Part shown: piece after piece, positions 55,375 to 63,845 of the stretch
Numbering within the stretch: position 1 is the stretch's first letter
Layout of the letters: each line of letters begins with the position of its first letter
Assembly: GCA_963665085.2 (NCBI GenBank)
Contig: CAXXXS010000002.1
Location: forward strand, 1,240,001 to 1,304,000
Reading direction: 5' to 3'
DNA length: 64,000 nucleotides
From: G963665085 sp963665085
Lineage (GTDB): Bacteria > Bacteroidota > Bacteroidia > Bacteroidales > JAAAOM01
Notes under the pieces: generated by a model
What the model was told of the DNA's origin: nothing
What the model saw: the letters and a program-made list of their open reading frames with translations, nothing else
Database searches by the model: none
Translations under genes and position numbers: made by a program

Positions 55375-56832
55375 TTACCACTTTGTCCAAAAAGAAGGAG
55401 TAAAGATTAATAAAAAAGTATAAATCTCAAGCCTTCCAATAATCATAACAATTGAAAGAATTATTTTAACGGTATCTGAAAAATGCGAGAAATTACTCAT
55501 TGGCCCAACCTTTCCGATTCCCGGTCCAATTCCTGCCATGCAAGTAGCAACAGAACTAAAAGCTGTTTTTGCATCTATCCTCAGGAACATTAAAAGAATA
55601 CCGCATATTAAAAATATAAAACTGTAAATAGCAACAAAACTCAGGATAGACTTTGTCATTTCATCGGTAAACACTTTACCATTAAATTTTATGGTGATGA
55701 TTGCGTTTGGTGAGATTAATTGATTTATATGCTTACTAATGTTTTTAAATAGGATTAAGTGCCGGGTCATTTTAATCCCACCAGCAGTTGAGCCGGTGCA
55801 ACCACCTAAAAACATTGAAAAAAAGATAATCAAATAAGTAAATGTTGGCCACAACAGATAATCAGATGTGGCAAAACCGGTACAGGTGATAATAGAAATG
55901 AGCTGAAAAAAGCTATCGCGGAACGAAGCCTCAAAATTTCTTCCTGTAGTTTTGTACAACGAGAATGTTAAAATTAAGCCAAGAAAGATAATAACGAAAA
56001 GATAAAATTTTAACTCTTCATCTTTCTTTATTTTGCTAAACTGACGGGTCAATAAATAATAATGAATCACGAAATTAGTTCCTGCCAACAGCATAAATAC
56101 CATTATTACATATTGAATGTAAGGAGAATAGCTTGCAATACTATCATTCTGAGTTGAAAAACCACCTGTTGCAACAGTTCCAAAAGAATGGCAAATACTG
56201 TCAAATAGGTTCATCCCTCCCAGCATTAGAAATATTGTTTCAAGGAATGTGAGTAAAAGATAAATAGCCAGTAATCGTTTTCCAACAGAATGAATCCGTG
56301 GGCGGATTTTTTCCTGTAACGAAGATTCGAGAGAAAATAGATGATACCCTCCAATACGTAAGGCAGGCATTACAATAATTACTAACACAACAATACCAAT
56401 CCCACCTATCCAGTGTGTTAAACTTCGCCAAAAAAGAATAGACTTAGGTAATGATTCTATATCATTTAAAATAGAAGAACCTGTTGTTGTGAACCCTGAA
56501 ACTGACTCAAAAAACGCATCAACAAATGATGGTATTGCACCTGACAAAAAATAAGGAAAGCACCCAAACAAACTTATCAAAACCCATGTTGATGAAACAA
56601 TTAAATAAGCTTCATTCTTTAAATTGGTTACATCTTTTTGTTCTTGATTAAGAGAAAAGATATGAAACAAAATACCAAACAATAAAACAATTGCTAAGGA
56701 AGATAGAAATGGTGTAACATTCTCTTTGTATAAAAATGCAATCCCTGCGGTGAGTAACATTCCGGAAGCTATTATAAACAGGTTCCGGCTTATCACCTTC
56801 ATTACAATTTTTAAATTAATAAGATTGTTCAT
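55375..56832 (-). CDS. trkH: TrkH-type potassium transporter subunit
   Basis: A 485-residue membrane protein of the Trk/Ktr/HKT superfamily. Selectivity-filter loops are SVSGFTTTGSSIL, SFGTVATGGFSTQND, ITCTGFATSDYLLWP and SVATCMAGIGPGIGKVGP. The intramembrane gate region is GGCTGSTAGGIKMTR. About ten to twelve transmembrane helices are present. It moves K+ inward with Na+ or H+ and needs the RCK protein TrkA, which is not in the window. A second start at residue 11 (MKVISRNLFI) is possible. A 45-aa membrane peptide gene and a small secreted protein gene precede it on the same strand. Confidence 0.92.
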   Translation of the reverse strand: MNNLINLKIVMKVISRNLFIIASGMLLTAGIAFLYKENVTPFLSSLAIVLLFGILFHIFSLNQEQKDVTNLKNEAYLIVSSTWVLISLFGCFPYFLSGAIPSFVDAFFESVSGFTTTGSSILNDIESLPKSILFWRSLTHWIGGIGIVVLVIIVMPALRIGGYHLFSLESSLQEKIRPRIHSVGKRLLAIYLLLTFLETIFLMLGGMNLFDSICHSFGTVATGGFSTQNDSIASYSPYIQYVIMVFMLLAGTNFVIHYYLLTRQFSKIKKDEELKFYLFVIIFLGLILTFSLYKTTGRNFEASFRDSFFQLISIITCTGFATSDYLLWPTFTYLIIFFSMFLGGCTGSTAGGIKMTRHLILFKNISKHINQLISPNAIITIKFNGKVFTDEMTKSILSFVAIYSFIFLICGILLMFLRIDAKTAFSSVATCMAGIGPGIGKVGPMSNFSHFSDTVKIILSIVMIIGRLEIYTFLLIFTPSFWTKW

Positions 56833-56878
56833 TTCTTATCTCTTTCTATAATATCGTTCTTCCAAATTTTCTGCATTG

Positions 56879-56916
56879 CATTGACACCTTTTCTGTGTTC
56901 TGAAAGGGTGTCAATG
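56879..56916. promoter_or_regulatory. Hairpin upstream of trkH
   Basis: CATTGACACC (56879-56888) and GGTGTCAATG (56907-56916) are exact 10-base inverted repeats with an 18-base loop that can pair further (TTT/AAA). It lies between the 45-aa frame and trkH. No T-run follows on the minus strand, so it is an intercistronic hairpin or operator and not a clear terminator. Confidence 0.5.
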
Positions 56917-56946
56917 CTAAAAATTAATTGATCTAAGTTTTAATAT

Positions 56947-57084
56947 TTATTTCTGGAGCATATCCAGAATAATCTTTAAGATAATAATAGCAGACATTAT
57001 TCCTGCTACAAATAGCCACATGCCATACTTTTCTAAAAAACTTTGTTTTTGATTCTCAGTATTTAATTCACCTTTATTTTCCAT
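56947..57084 (-). CDS. 45-aa single-pass membrane peptide
   Basis: ATG at 57082-57084 opens a 45-codon frame ending TAA at 56947. The sequence begins MENKGELNTENQKQSFLEKYG, followed by one hydrophobic helix (MWLFVAGIMSAIIILKIIL) and a short tail, DMLQK. The charged start and single helix look like a real small membrane protein. It lies 114 bases upstream of trkH in the same direction and may be a transporter accessory peptide, as KdpF is for Kdp. That link is inference, and I know no family for it. Confidence 0.5.
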   Translation of the reverse strand: MENKGELNTENQKQSFLEKYGMWLFVAGIMSAIIILKIILDMLQK

Positions 57085-57209
57085 ATCATTAGAAATTAAA
57101 AATTAACTGTCTGTTTTCTTGTTTCGCAAAAAAAATGTAAAGTATAAATGATAAGACCTAATATTATTCAGGCTTATTATTTCGCTACAAAAAGCGCAGA
57201 TAGAATGGT

Positions 57210-57545
57210 TCAAGAAAAAGAAACAGGAGGGGAACTATCTGTTCCAAAGGTTATTAAATTAGAGAAATAATGTGCATTTTTAAAAAAAGGAGTAAACAGT
57301 TCTACTATAAACTCAGTATCTATTTCTAAAAAAGTACAATTAATTAGAAACTCGTTAAACTCGGTATCTTCATCAAGAGCAATAAATTCAGGAATATCAA
57401 ATTGAGAAGTTTGATTTGAATTTACCTGGCTAATTGTTATATCATTCCATAACTGTGCCCTATCAAAATCTATTAATGTAGATTTATCATTCTGCGCAGA
57501 CAGATAACTAACTATTAATAAAGAAAATGCAAGCAGAAATCTCAT
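57210..57545 (-). CDS. Small exported protein of unknown function ending in SSPPVSFS
   Basis: A 111-residue protein with a signal peptide (MRFLLAFSLLIVSYLSAQ). The mature part is acidic (FIALDEDTEFNEFLINC, FLEIDTEFIVELF) with a single Cys, and the end is proline/serine-rich. I do not recognise a family. It is the first gene of a leftward set leading to the 45-aa peptide and trkH, and is divergent from corA with about 210 bases between starts. It shares its general build (signal, about 80 acidic residues, proline-serine tail) with the 101-aa protein at 59396 on the other side of corA. Confidence 0.6.
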   Translation of the reverse strand: MRFLLAFSLLIVSYLSAQNDKSTLIDFDRAQLWNDITISQVNSNQTSQFDIPEFIALDEDTEFNEFLINCTFLEIDTEFIVELFTPFFKNAHYFSNLITFGTDSSPPVSFS

Positions 57546-57696
57546 AAAAAAAAGTAAGGTGCAAATTTATGTACAATATTTTAATAACAAAATTCTGTTT
57601 GACCAATAATAATATTACTTTTGTCGACTGAATTAATATTAACATTATAGCATGGATACACACCCGTGTCATAGTAAACATAAATTTTTAACCCGT

Positions 57697-57752
57697 CTGT
57701 AAAGGAGGTTTACTACAAATTGCCTCTTTACAGTTGTAAATATTGGAGGCAA
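57697..57752 (+). promoter_or_regulatory. corA leader with two mutually exclusive hairpins
   Basis: CTGTAAAGGAGG (57697-57708) can pair with CCTCTTTACAG (57723-57733). Alternatively TTGCCTC (57720-57726) pairs exactly with GAGGCAA (57746-57752). The two share CCTC and cannot form together. The second hairpin buries GGAGG at 57745-57749, an unusually good Shine-Dalgarno sequence 7 bases before the corA start. The arrangement looks like a translational on/off switch. A Mg2+-sensing role is inference. Confidence 0.55.
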
Positions 57753-57756
57753 GGTT

Positions 57757-58686
57757 ATGCTAAAAATTTTTAAAAGCTTCGGGGGATATATTGAAATCCC
57801 AAATATTGAAAAAGGATGTTGGATCAATATGGCCAATCCTACGGAGGAAGAAAAAAACCAATTATCATCACGATTTAAAATGCCCCAGGAAATTATCCAG
57901 GATATTCTTGATGCCGATGAACGTCCAAGGTTAGAATATGATGATGACTGGTCTTTAATAATTTTTCGAATACCTATTTCAAATCCAAATAATGGCGTAC
58001 CTTTTTACACAGTGCCTTTGGGTATTTTTATAACAGAAAAGTATACGATAACCCTATGTTCTGTTATAAATGATATTTTACCTCTCGAAACGCCGGCTTT
58101 ATATAACAATAAACAATTAGTTACAGATGTTTTAAACTTTATTTTAAAATTATATCTGCGTTCTACGAAAATGTATATGCAGTACCTGAAACAAATAAAC
58201 CAGCAGGCTTCATTAATAGAACAGGATCTTGAGAAATCTGTCCACAATAAGGAGCTGAACAAGCTTTTAAAAATGGAAAAATGCCTGGTTTATTTTATTA
58301 CTTCACTTAAAGCAAATGAAATGGTTTTGCTTAAGCTGAGAAATTCGAAAAAAAACTCGCTAAGTGAAGAAAATGAAGACTTGCTTGAAGATGTAATTAT
58401 TGAAAATAAACAGGCCCAGGATATGGCCCAGATTTATTCAGATATTCAAAGTGGGACTATGGATGTTTTTGCCTCTGTAATATCAAATAACCTGAATGGT
58501 GTTATGAAACAATTGACATCCATTTCGATTATATTAATGATTCCGACATTAATTGCTAGTTTATACGGGATGAATGTCCCCAACTTTCTTGAAGGCAGCA
58601 GATGGGCTTTCCCTGTTGTTGTAGGTATCTCTGCCTTAATGTCTCTGGCTGGGGTGTTAATGTTTAGAAAAAGAGAATGGTTTTAA
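57757..58686 (+). CDS. corA: CorA magnesium/divalent cation transporter
   Basis: A 309-residue CorA-family channel. The N-terminal cytoplasmic alpha/beta domain begins FKSFGGYIEIPNIEKGCW. A long helix (about 130-245) leads to two transmembrane helices: ISIILMIPTLIASLYGMNVPN, which includes the invariant GMN motif, and FPVVVGISALMSLAGVLMF. The C-terminus is basic (RKREWF). It forms a pentamer that admits Mg2+ (or Co2+/Ni2+) down its gradient. The ATG at 57757 follows GGAGG with good spacing, rare in this phylum, and the leader can form alternative hairpins. It is divergent from the small secreted protein gene at 57545. Confidence 0.95.
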   Translation: MLKIFKSFGGYIEIPNIEKGCWINMANPTEEEKNQLSSRFKMPQEIIQDILDADERPRLEYDDDWSLIIFRIPISNPNNGVPFYTVPLGIFITEKYTITLCSVINDILPLETPALYNNKQLVTDVLNFILKLYLRSTKMYMQYLKQINQQASLIEQDLEKSVHNKELNKLLKMEKCLVYFITSLKANEMVLLKLRNSKKNSLSEENEDLLEDVIIENKQAQDMAQIYSDIQSGTMDVFASVISNNLNGVMKQLTSISIILMIPTLIASLYGMNVPNFLEGSRWAFPVVVGISALMSLAGVLMFRKREWF

Positions 58687-58890
58687 ACAATATTCGCGAG
58701 ATTTTGCAGGGCAAAAGTGATAATCTCATGAAACAGTCAATCATAAAATATGGCACTTAAGCCTGCAACTCCCGCGAAGGGCACTACTACTTACTGGACA
58801 ACTTTAATATTTATTTTTCGCCTAAATCGTCTTCTAATTTTGCATCAGGTGGCAAATAATTAGAATATTTGTTTTCATGTCATTACTTTT

Positions 58891-59286
58891 TTATGAATTC
58901 AAAACATTTTTATTTTTAACACCAAGCATTAGTTCTAGAAGTTCTTCATAAGGATATACAAAATGTCTCATCATGTAGAAATTATCTCCAGGCAACCAAA
59001 CATCAACACTTTTCAAAATCTCATAGGATTCTTTATTAAAATCGTACCAACTAAAATTTTGAATGTACGTTGGTTTGGAATATTGGTGCATCTCAGAAAT
59101 AACAACGGTAAGGCATTTACCTTTAATAAATAGCCTGTAATTTTTTACATCAATATTTTTAACATTAAGCCTAAGGACAAAATAATCTGTACTTCGTTTA
59201 AAACTTATTAATTTAACTAATTCATTACTTTCCCTGTTTATATAAGGCAATATTGTTTTATCATAAGGTCTAACTCTTGTTCTCAT
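58891..59286 (-). CDS. Unassigned 131-aa protein with HSP20-like strand pattern
   Basis: The open frame begins at 59319, but the Met at 59286 (MRTRVRPYDKTILP) is a more natural start. The middle reads YFVLRLNVKNIDVKNYRLF, then IKGKCLTVVIS, and later VDVWLPGDNF. This is the order of strands in alpha-crystallin/HSP20 domains (strand, ordered loop, short hydrophobic strand, late proline-containing strand). The usual GVL motif is absent, so the likeness is weak. No signal peptide or membrane segment is present. It lies 109 bases downstream of the 101-aa protein gene on the same strand. Function unknown. Confidence 0.5.
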   Translation of the reverse strand: MRTRVRPYDKTILPYINRESNELVKLISFKRSTDYFVLRLNVKNIDVKNYRLFIKGKCLTVVISEMHQYSKPTYIQNFSWYDFNKESYEILKSVDVWLPGDNFYMMRHFVYPYEELLELMLGVKNKNVLNS

Positions 59287-59395
59287 CTTTTTATATTTTA
59301 ATAATGAATAAAATGGCAAAAACTGCCTGGAAATTTTTATTGCCGCCTACATTGCCTGATTAATATAACAGACAAAAAGCAGCTACCCTGGTGAG

Positions 59396-59701
59396 TTAAG
59401 AACAAGAAGGAGGAGGTAAATCCAAAGTCAGTAGGTTTAATTCTTCTTTATGGCTTAAAGAAAATTTTGCTGTATAAAACCTAAAGGTTTCAACATTCTT
59501 TTTATGTTTTTCAAGCTTAGGCTCAATTGCATCAAAACTCAAACTAACAGGATCTTCTTCAGAAAGGAGGACATCATTATTTATATCATAATGAAAATCC
59601 TTGGAAATATTTGTCCCTTCAATTCTATCTTGAAGAGTTGCCTCTCCGTCTGAAGTAGCAAAACTTATTAATGCAAACCATATAATATAAGCCCAAATCA
59701 T
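59396..59701 (-). CDS. Small exported protein of unknown function ending in LPPPSCS
   Basis: A 101-residue protein with a hydrophobic start (MIWAYIIWFALISFATSDG) that looks like a signal peptide or anchor. The body is acidic and polar (NNDVLLSEEDPVSLSFDAI, FRFYTAKFSLSHKEELNLL) and the tail is proline-rich with one Cys. I know no family for it. It resembles the 111-aa protein at 57210 in size, export signal and proline-serine tail, without clear sequence identity that I can align. It is upstream of the HSP20-like gene. Confidence 0.5.
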   Translation of the reverse strand: MIWAYIIWFALISFATSDGEATLQDRIEGTNISKDFHYDINNDVLLSEEDPVSLSFDAIEPKLEKHKKNVETFRFYTAKFSLSHKEELNLLTLDLPPPSCS

Positions 59702-59869
59702 TCTTCTAATATTGAGTACTAAATTATTCTATAGAACAATTAAAGTCAAGTTAATATTATTGAAAGCATGTTAAATATTGTTAAAAGAGCAATACGAAGA
59801 ATAACTCATATCCTTGTATGCATTCGAAAAAAGGGCTAAATTTCCACCTTTAAATGTAAACCCTTTTAT

Positions 59870-60483
59870 ATGAAACGATTATTTCTATTTCTCGTTCCTT
59901 TTTTGATGTTCGCCTGTACAAATAAGGAACCTAATAACAAGGCAATAATTTGCGGTAAGATTACAGATCCAAGCAGTGATTATTTTATTGTTACTTTAAA
60001 TGAAAAAAGTGACACCGCAAAGATCCTGGAAGATGGTACATTCTATATGAAAATAGATATTGAAGAACCACATTATGGAACTATAAGAAGTGGCGAATAT
60101 TCCAATATTTTTCTAAGCCCTGGCGACAGTATTTTTGTTGAGTTAGACACAAAAGAGTTTGATGAGACCATTACTTATTCTGGTATCGGCGCAGAAATAA
60201 GTAATTACCTGGCTAAAAAGTTGTTGGTAGAATCTGAATTTACTTCTTCACCAAGTGAATTACTGTTGATGCAAAAAAAGACGCCTGGGAAAAAGCAATC
60301 GTAACACATGAATTATCTGGCAATCTACTTTATGCTGGTTCAAACAACATTATCCGAGATGAATATATGGTTTACAGTATTCCTCGATTTGTTTTAATTG
60401 ATCCGGAAGGAAATTTTGTTGACTCAAATGCACCGAGACCTTCTTCAGATGAAATACGAAGTTTATTTACAAAACTTTTATAA
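59870..60483 (+). pseudogene. DUF4369/TlpA-like thioredoxin lipoprotein, internally deleted
   Basis: The first frame (59870-60304) encodes a lipoprotein signal (LMFAC, Cys16) and a DUF4369 domain (AIICGKITDPSSDYFIVTL, FLSPGDSIFVELD). Near 60255 the thioredoxin part should begin. Instead the sequence jumps, in another frame, to VDAKKDAWEKAIVTHELSG and then SIPRFVLIDPEGNFVDSNAP, ending EIRSLFTKLL with TAA at 60481. This is the C-terminal third of the AhpC/TlpA domain including the cis-Pro strand. About 150 residues containing the CXXC active site are missing and the frame is shifted, so the product cannot be a thiol-disulfide oxidoreductase. Intact relatives are about 360-380 residues long. Confidence 0.8.
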
Positions 60484-60487
60484 TATT

Positions 60488-60523
60488 CAAAACCCTGTCT
60501 TGTACGCTACAGACAGGGTTTTG
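60488..60523. terminator. Bidirectional terminator
   Basis: CAAAACCCTGTCT (60488-60500) and AGACAGGGTTTTG (60511-60523) are perfect 13-base inverted repeats with a 10-base loop, immediately after the pseudogene and immediately before the ggt stop. The A-run and T-run within the stem serve both directions. Confidence 0.85.
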
Positions 60524-60528
60524 ATTCT

Positions 60529-62238
60529 TTAATAACCTACAGCGGCACCATCTGGGCTCCGCGAATCGGAAGCGCCTACTAATATTCCCTCTTTGTTTTT
60601 AATAACTATCCCCATTAAATTACCCATTGCACCAACAGGTTGCATCCCATGCCCCATCTTTTCCAAAATTATTTTTGTGTCAGGTGATAACAAGTTTTTC
60701 TCATAACTGGTAACATCTGGTAACCACTGGTGATGTATTTTCATTGCCTCAATTGCATCATCTATCTCCATGTCATAATCCAAAACGCAGATTATTGTTT
60801 GAAAGACAGTATTAATTATTGTTCTTCCACCCGGACTACCAATTACCAGGTAAGGTTTGCCGTCTTTTGCAATAATTGTAGGGGTCATACTAGAAAGCAT
60901 TCTTTTCTCAGGTTTAATTCGATTAGGGGCAGTTCCTATTAATCCCGTATTAGAAGTATAGTCAGGTATCGGATTAAAATCTCCCATTTCATTATTAAAC
61001 AAAAAGCCTAACTTGGAAGAGCCCATGCCAGAGCCATAACTATGTTCCAGCGTATAAGTCATAGAAACTGCATTTCCGTGCCCATCAACAACAGAAAAAT
61101 GTGTAGTATTTTCTCCGTCATAAATTTGGCCAAACTTGGAAGAATCGCTCTTTGATGCATGTTGCATGTCAATTCTTTCATACCTGTTTTTTGCCCTTTC
61201 TTTAGACATTAACTCATTAATAGGCATATCTAAATTAAAATCAGGATCTCCCAAAAATTGGGCCCTGTCAGAAAAGGCCCTTCTCATAACTTCTGTTAAA
61301 AGGTGAACATAGGCAGCTGAATTAAATTCAATAGAATCCAGATTTGCTAATTCCATCATGTTCATCATTTCCAGAAGCGTAACACCTCCGGAGCTGGGGG
61401 GTGGCATCGAATAAACTTCGTAGTCTCGATAAGAAGATTTTACAGGTATTCTTTCAACAGCAGTATATTTTTCTAAATCCTGTTGGGTTATAATTCCCCC
61501 ATTATTTTTCATAAAAGTTGCTATTTCTTCTGCTACTTCTCCTTTGTAAAACCCATCACGTCCATGATCCCTGATTTTTGTTAAAGTATTGGCCAAGGCA
61601 GGTTGTTTCCAGTTCTCTCCAAATTTTGTTATCTCTCCTTTTTCATTCTTAAAATAATCTTTCAAGAACTGAATATCACTATGAGAATTAAAAAATATTT
61701 CTGCCTGATATAAAGCCCAGGTAAAAGGGAAACCATTTTGTGCTAAATCAATTGCCGGCTGTACCAGCTCTTTCCAGGGTAATTTTCCATATTTCTGATG
61801 TGCCATATAAAGTCCCGCCACTGTACCAGGTACCCCAACAGATTTAAGGCCTATATGATTCATGGTTGATTGCCTGCCATTTAGATCTTTGCCTCCAATT
61901 AATTTCCCGTTTTCATCAAGAAACATATCTTCTGATGCTAGAAGTGGCGCTTTTTCCCGAAAATCTATTGTAGTACAAAATCCTGTTGAGTCCATAAATA
62001 CAATGAATCCACCTCCTCCGATATTACCTGCAGTAGGATATGTTACGGCAAGAGCAAAAGCTGTAGCTACAGACGCATCAATTGCATTTCCCCCTTGTTT
62101 AAGAATCTCAACTCCAATGTTAGAGGCTATTTCACTACTTGATGCCACTATTCCATTCTTCGCATATGTCTGTGCATTGAGGTAATGGGATTCAGACATT
62201 GAGAAGAAAAGTACAAGGAATATTATTAGGTGTTTCAT
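60529..62238 (-). CDS. ggt: Gamma-glutamyltransferase
   Basis: A 569-residue periplasmic Ntn-hydrolase that splits glutathione and other gamma-glutamyl compounds. The signal peptide is HLIIFLVLFFSMSESHYLNAQ. The large-subunit signature is GGNAIDASVATAFAL with GNIGGGGFIVF. The autoprocessing site lies in GENTTHFSVVDGHGNA, and the first Thr of the pair (Thr378) becomes the N-terminal nucleophile of the small subunit. The lid and substrate region YGSGMGSSKLGFLFNNEM and the oxyanion segment MLSSMTPTI are present, and the C-terminus GASDSRSPDGAAVGY is typical. The length is standard. It is preceded by trpB 177 bases upstream on the same strand. Confidence 0.95.
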   Translation of the reverse strand: MKHLIIFLVLFFSMSESHYLNAQTYAKNGIVASSSEIASNIGVEILKQGGNAIDASVATAFALAVTYPTAGNIGGGGFIVFMDSTGFCTTIDFREKAPLLASEDMFLDENGKLIGGKDLNGRQSTMNHIGLKSVGVPGTVAGLYMAHQKYGKLPWKELVQPAIDLAQNGFPFTWALYQAEIFFNSHSDIQFLKDYFKNEKGEITKFGENWKQPALANTLTKIRDHGRDGFYKGEVAEEIATFMKNNGGIITQQDLEKYTAVERIPVKSSYRDYEVYSMPPPSSGGVTLLEMMNMMELANLDSIEFNSAAYVHLLTEVMRRAFSDRAQFLGDPDFNLDMPINELMSKERAKNRYERIDMQHASKSDSSKFGQIYDGENTTHFSVVDGHGNAVSMTYTLEHSYGSGMGSSKLGFLFNNEMGDFNPIPDYTSNTGLIGTAPNRIKPEKRMLSSMTPTIIAKDGKPYLVIGSPGGRTIINTVFQTIICVLDYDMEIDDAIEAMKIHHQWLPDVTSYEKNLLSPDTKIILEKMGHGMQPVGAMGNLMGIVIKNKEGILVGASDSRSPDGAAVGY

Positions 62239-62415
62239 TCTATGTTTCTTGAAATAATTAATTGTAATTCAAAAGATTCGAATACTATCTTTTGAGAATT
62301 TCCTGTCAATTGTATTTTTATGCGGGAGTTGATGATTTGAATATATAACAAAAGGAACCGCTAATCTTTTATTCTTTTTACGATCCCTTGTGTTATGTAA
62401 TTTTGTATTTATCTG

Positions 62416-63618
62416 TTATTTATCTGGTAAACCAAAATTTTCAACAACAAAATCAATGTCTTTATCTCCTCGTCCACTTAAGTTAACCAGAATTGATTTT
62501 TGAGGCTGTTCTTTTGCTAATTTAAGGGCATAAGCAACAGCATGAGCACTTTCTAGAGCAGGGATGATTCCTTCTAAACGGCTTAATTCGTAGAAAGCAT
62601 CAATTGTTTCTTCATCATTTATAATGTCGTAGTGAACAGACTTTAAGTCTTTTAACATGCTATGTTCCGGACCTACGCCAGGATAATCTAATCCGCTGGC
62701 TACAGAATATACAGGAGCAGGTTCTCCATTTTCATCTTGCAGTGTGTAACATTTAAAACCGTGAATAATTCCAGGAGTCCCAAAAGTCATTGTTGCTGCA
62801 TGGCCCCCTATTTCCAAAGAGCGGCCTGCTGGCTCAATGCCATGAAGTTGACATTCTTCGTCATCAAGAAATGCTGTAAATATTCCCATAGCATTACTTC
62901 CCCCTCCAACGCAAGCTACAACGTTATCTGGTAATTCTCCTGTCATATCAAGAAACTGTTCACGAGCTTCTATTCCTACTACTCGCTGAAAATCCCGAAC
63001 CATCATTGGAAATGGATGTGGGCCAACTACAGAACCTATACAGTAGATTGTATTTATTGGATCTTTAAGATATGCTTCAAAAGCTGAATCAACAGCTTCT
63101 TTCAAAGTTTTTAATCCATGAGAAACAGGAATAACTTCGGCACCTAAAATTTGCATTCGAACAACATTTGGGTGTTCTTTTGCAATATCAACCTCTCCCA
63201 TATGTATTTCGCATTCAAGACCAAAATAAGCAGCTGCTGTAGCAAGGGCTACACCATGTTGACCAGCACCTGTCTCAGCAATCAATTTTTTCTTTCCTAA
63301 ATGTTTTGCAAGAAGTGCTTCTCCCATACAGTGATTAAGCTTATGTGCCCCTGAATGGTTTAAATCTTCACGCTTAAGATATATCCTTCCACCATATTTT
63401 TCAGACATACGGGCACAATAATACACCGGAGTTGGCCTTCCCTGGTAATGTTTTCTAATACTACGCAATTCTTGTATAAAGTTGTGGGATTTACTTATAG
63501 TGTGGTATGCATCGGTTATTTTTTTCATTTCAACCTCTAGCGCTGGTGGTATAAAGGCTCCTCCATATTCCTCAAAGAAACCTTCACTATTCGGGTACTT
63601 TTTAAAATAATTACTCAT
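62416..63618 (-). CDS. trpB: Tryptophan synthase beta chain-like protein, standalone
   Basis: A 400-residue fold-type II PLP enzyme. It starts GFFEEYGGAFIPPAL as TrpB proteins do. The PLP Lys93 is in GAHKLNHCMGEALLAK, where standard TrpB reads HKINN. The catalytic Glu is in LIAETGAGQHGVALATAAAY, the phosphate loop is VGGGSNAMGIF, and the end carries VNLSGRGDKD. TrpB joins indole and serine to give tryptophan. There is no trpA or other trp gene nearby, so this copy may be a standalone beta chain that works with free indole or on another nucleophile. Its length fits TrpB1 and not the longer TrpB2 group. Confidence 0.9.
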   Translation of the reverse strand: MSNYFKKYPNSEGFFEEYGGAFIPPALEVEMKKITDAYHTISKSHNFIQELRSIRKHYQGRPTPVYYCARMSEKYGGRIYLKREDLNHSGAHKLNHCMGEALLAKHLGKKKLIAETGAGQHGVALATAAAYFGLECEIHMGEVDIAKEHPNVVRMQILGAEVIPVSHGLKTLKEAVDSAFEAYLKDPINTIYCIGSVVGPHPFPMMVRDFQRVVGIEAREQFLDMTGELPDNVVACVGGGSNAMGIFTAFLDDEECQLHGIEPAGRSLEIGGHAATMTFGTPGIIHGFKCYTLQDENGEPAPVYSVASGLDYPGVGPEHSMLKDLKSVHYDIINDEETIDAFYELSRLEGIIPALESAHAVAYALKLAKEQPQKSILVNLSGRGDKDIDFVVENFGLPDK

Positions 63619-63845
63619 AATACTATATTTTATAAATTTTTTTGATTAAGTTTTATTTATGGCTGCTAAATGTAGCTATTTTTTCTTTGTCTGGTTCATT
63701 AAGAAATGATTCGTAAAGTTTTTTTCAAAATAAAATTTATTCTTAATCATATAGTGCATAAGTATCTGGCTAATTCTTATTACAGTTCAAGATAGAAACA
63801 GCATAAACATATTTTACTGGAAACAATACTTATTTGAGCTCTTGA

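Noticed and set aside
58755..58868. 37-codon plus-strand frame starting MALKPATPAKG downstream of corA
   Set aside because: It is short, with no clear ribosome site, and the opposite strand offers an equally short frame ending LPPDAKLEDDLGEK without a start; I cannot tell signal from chance.
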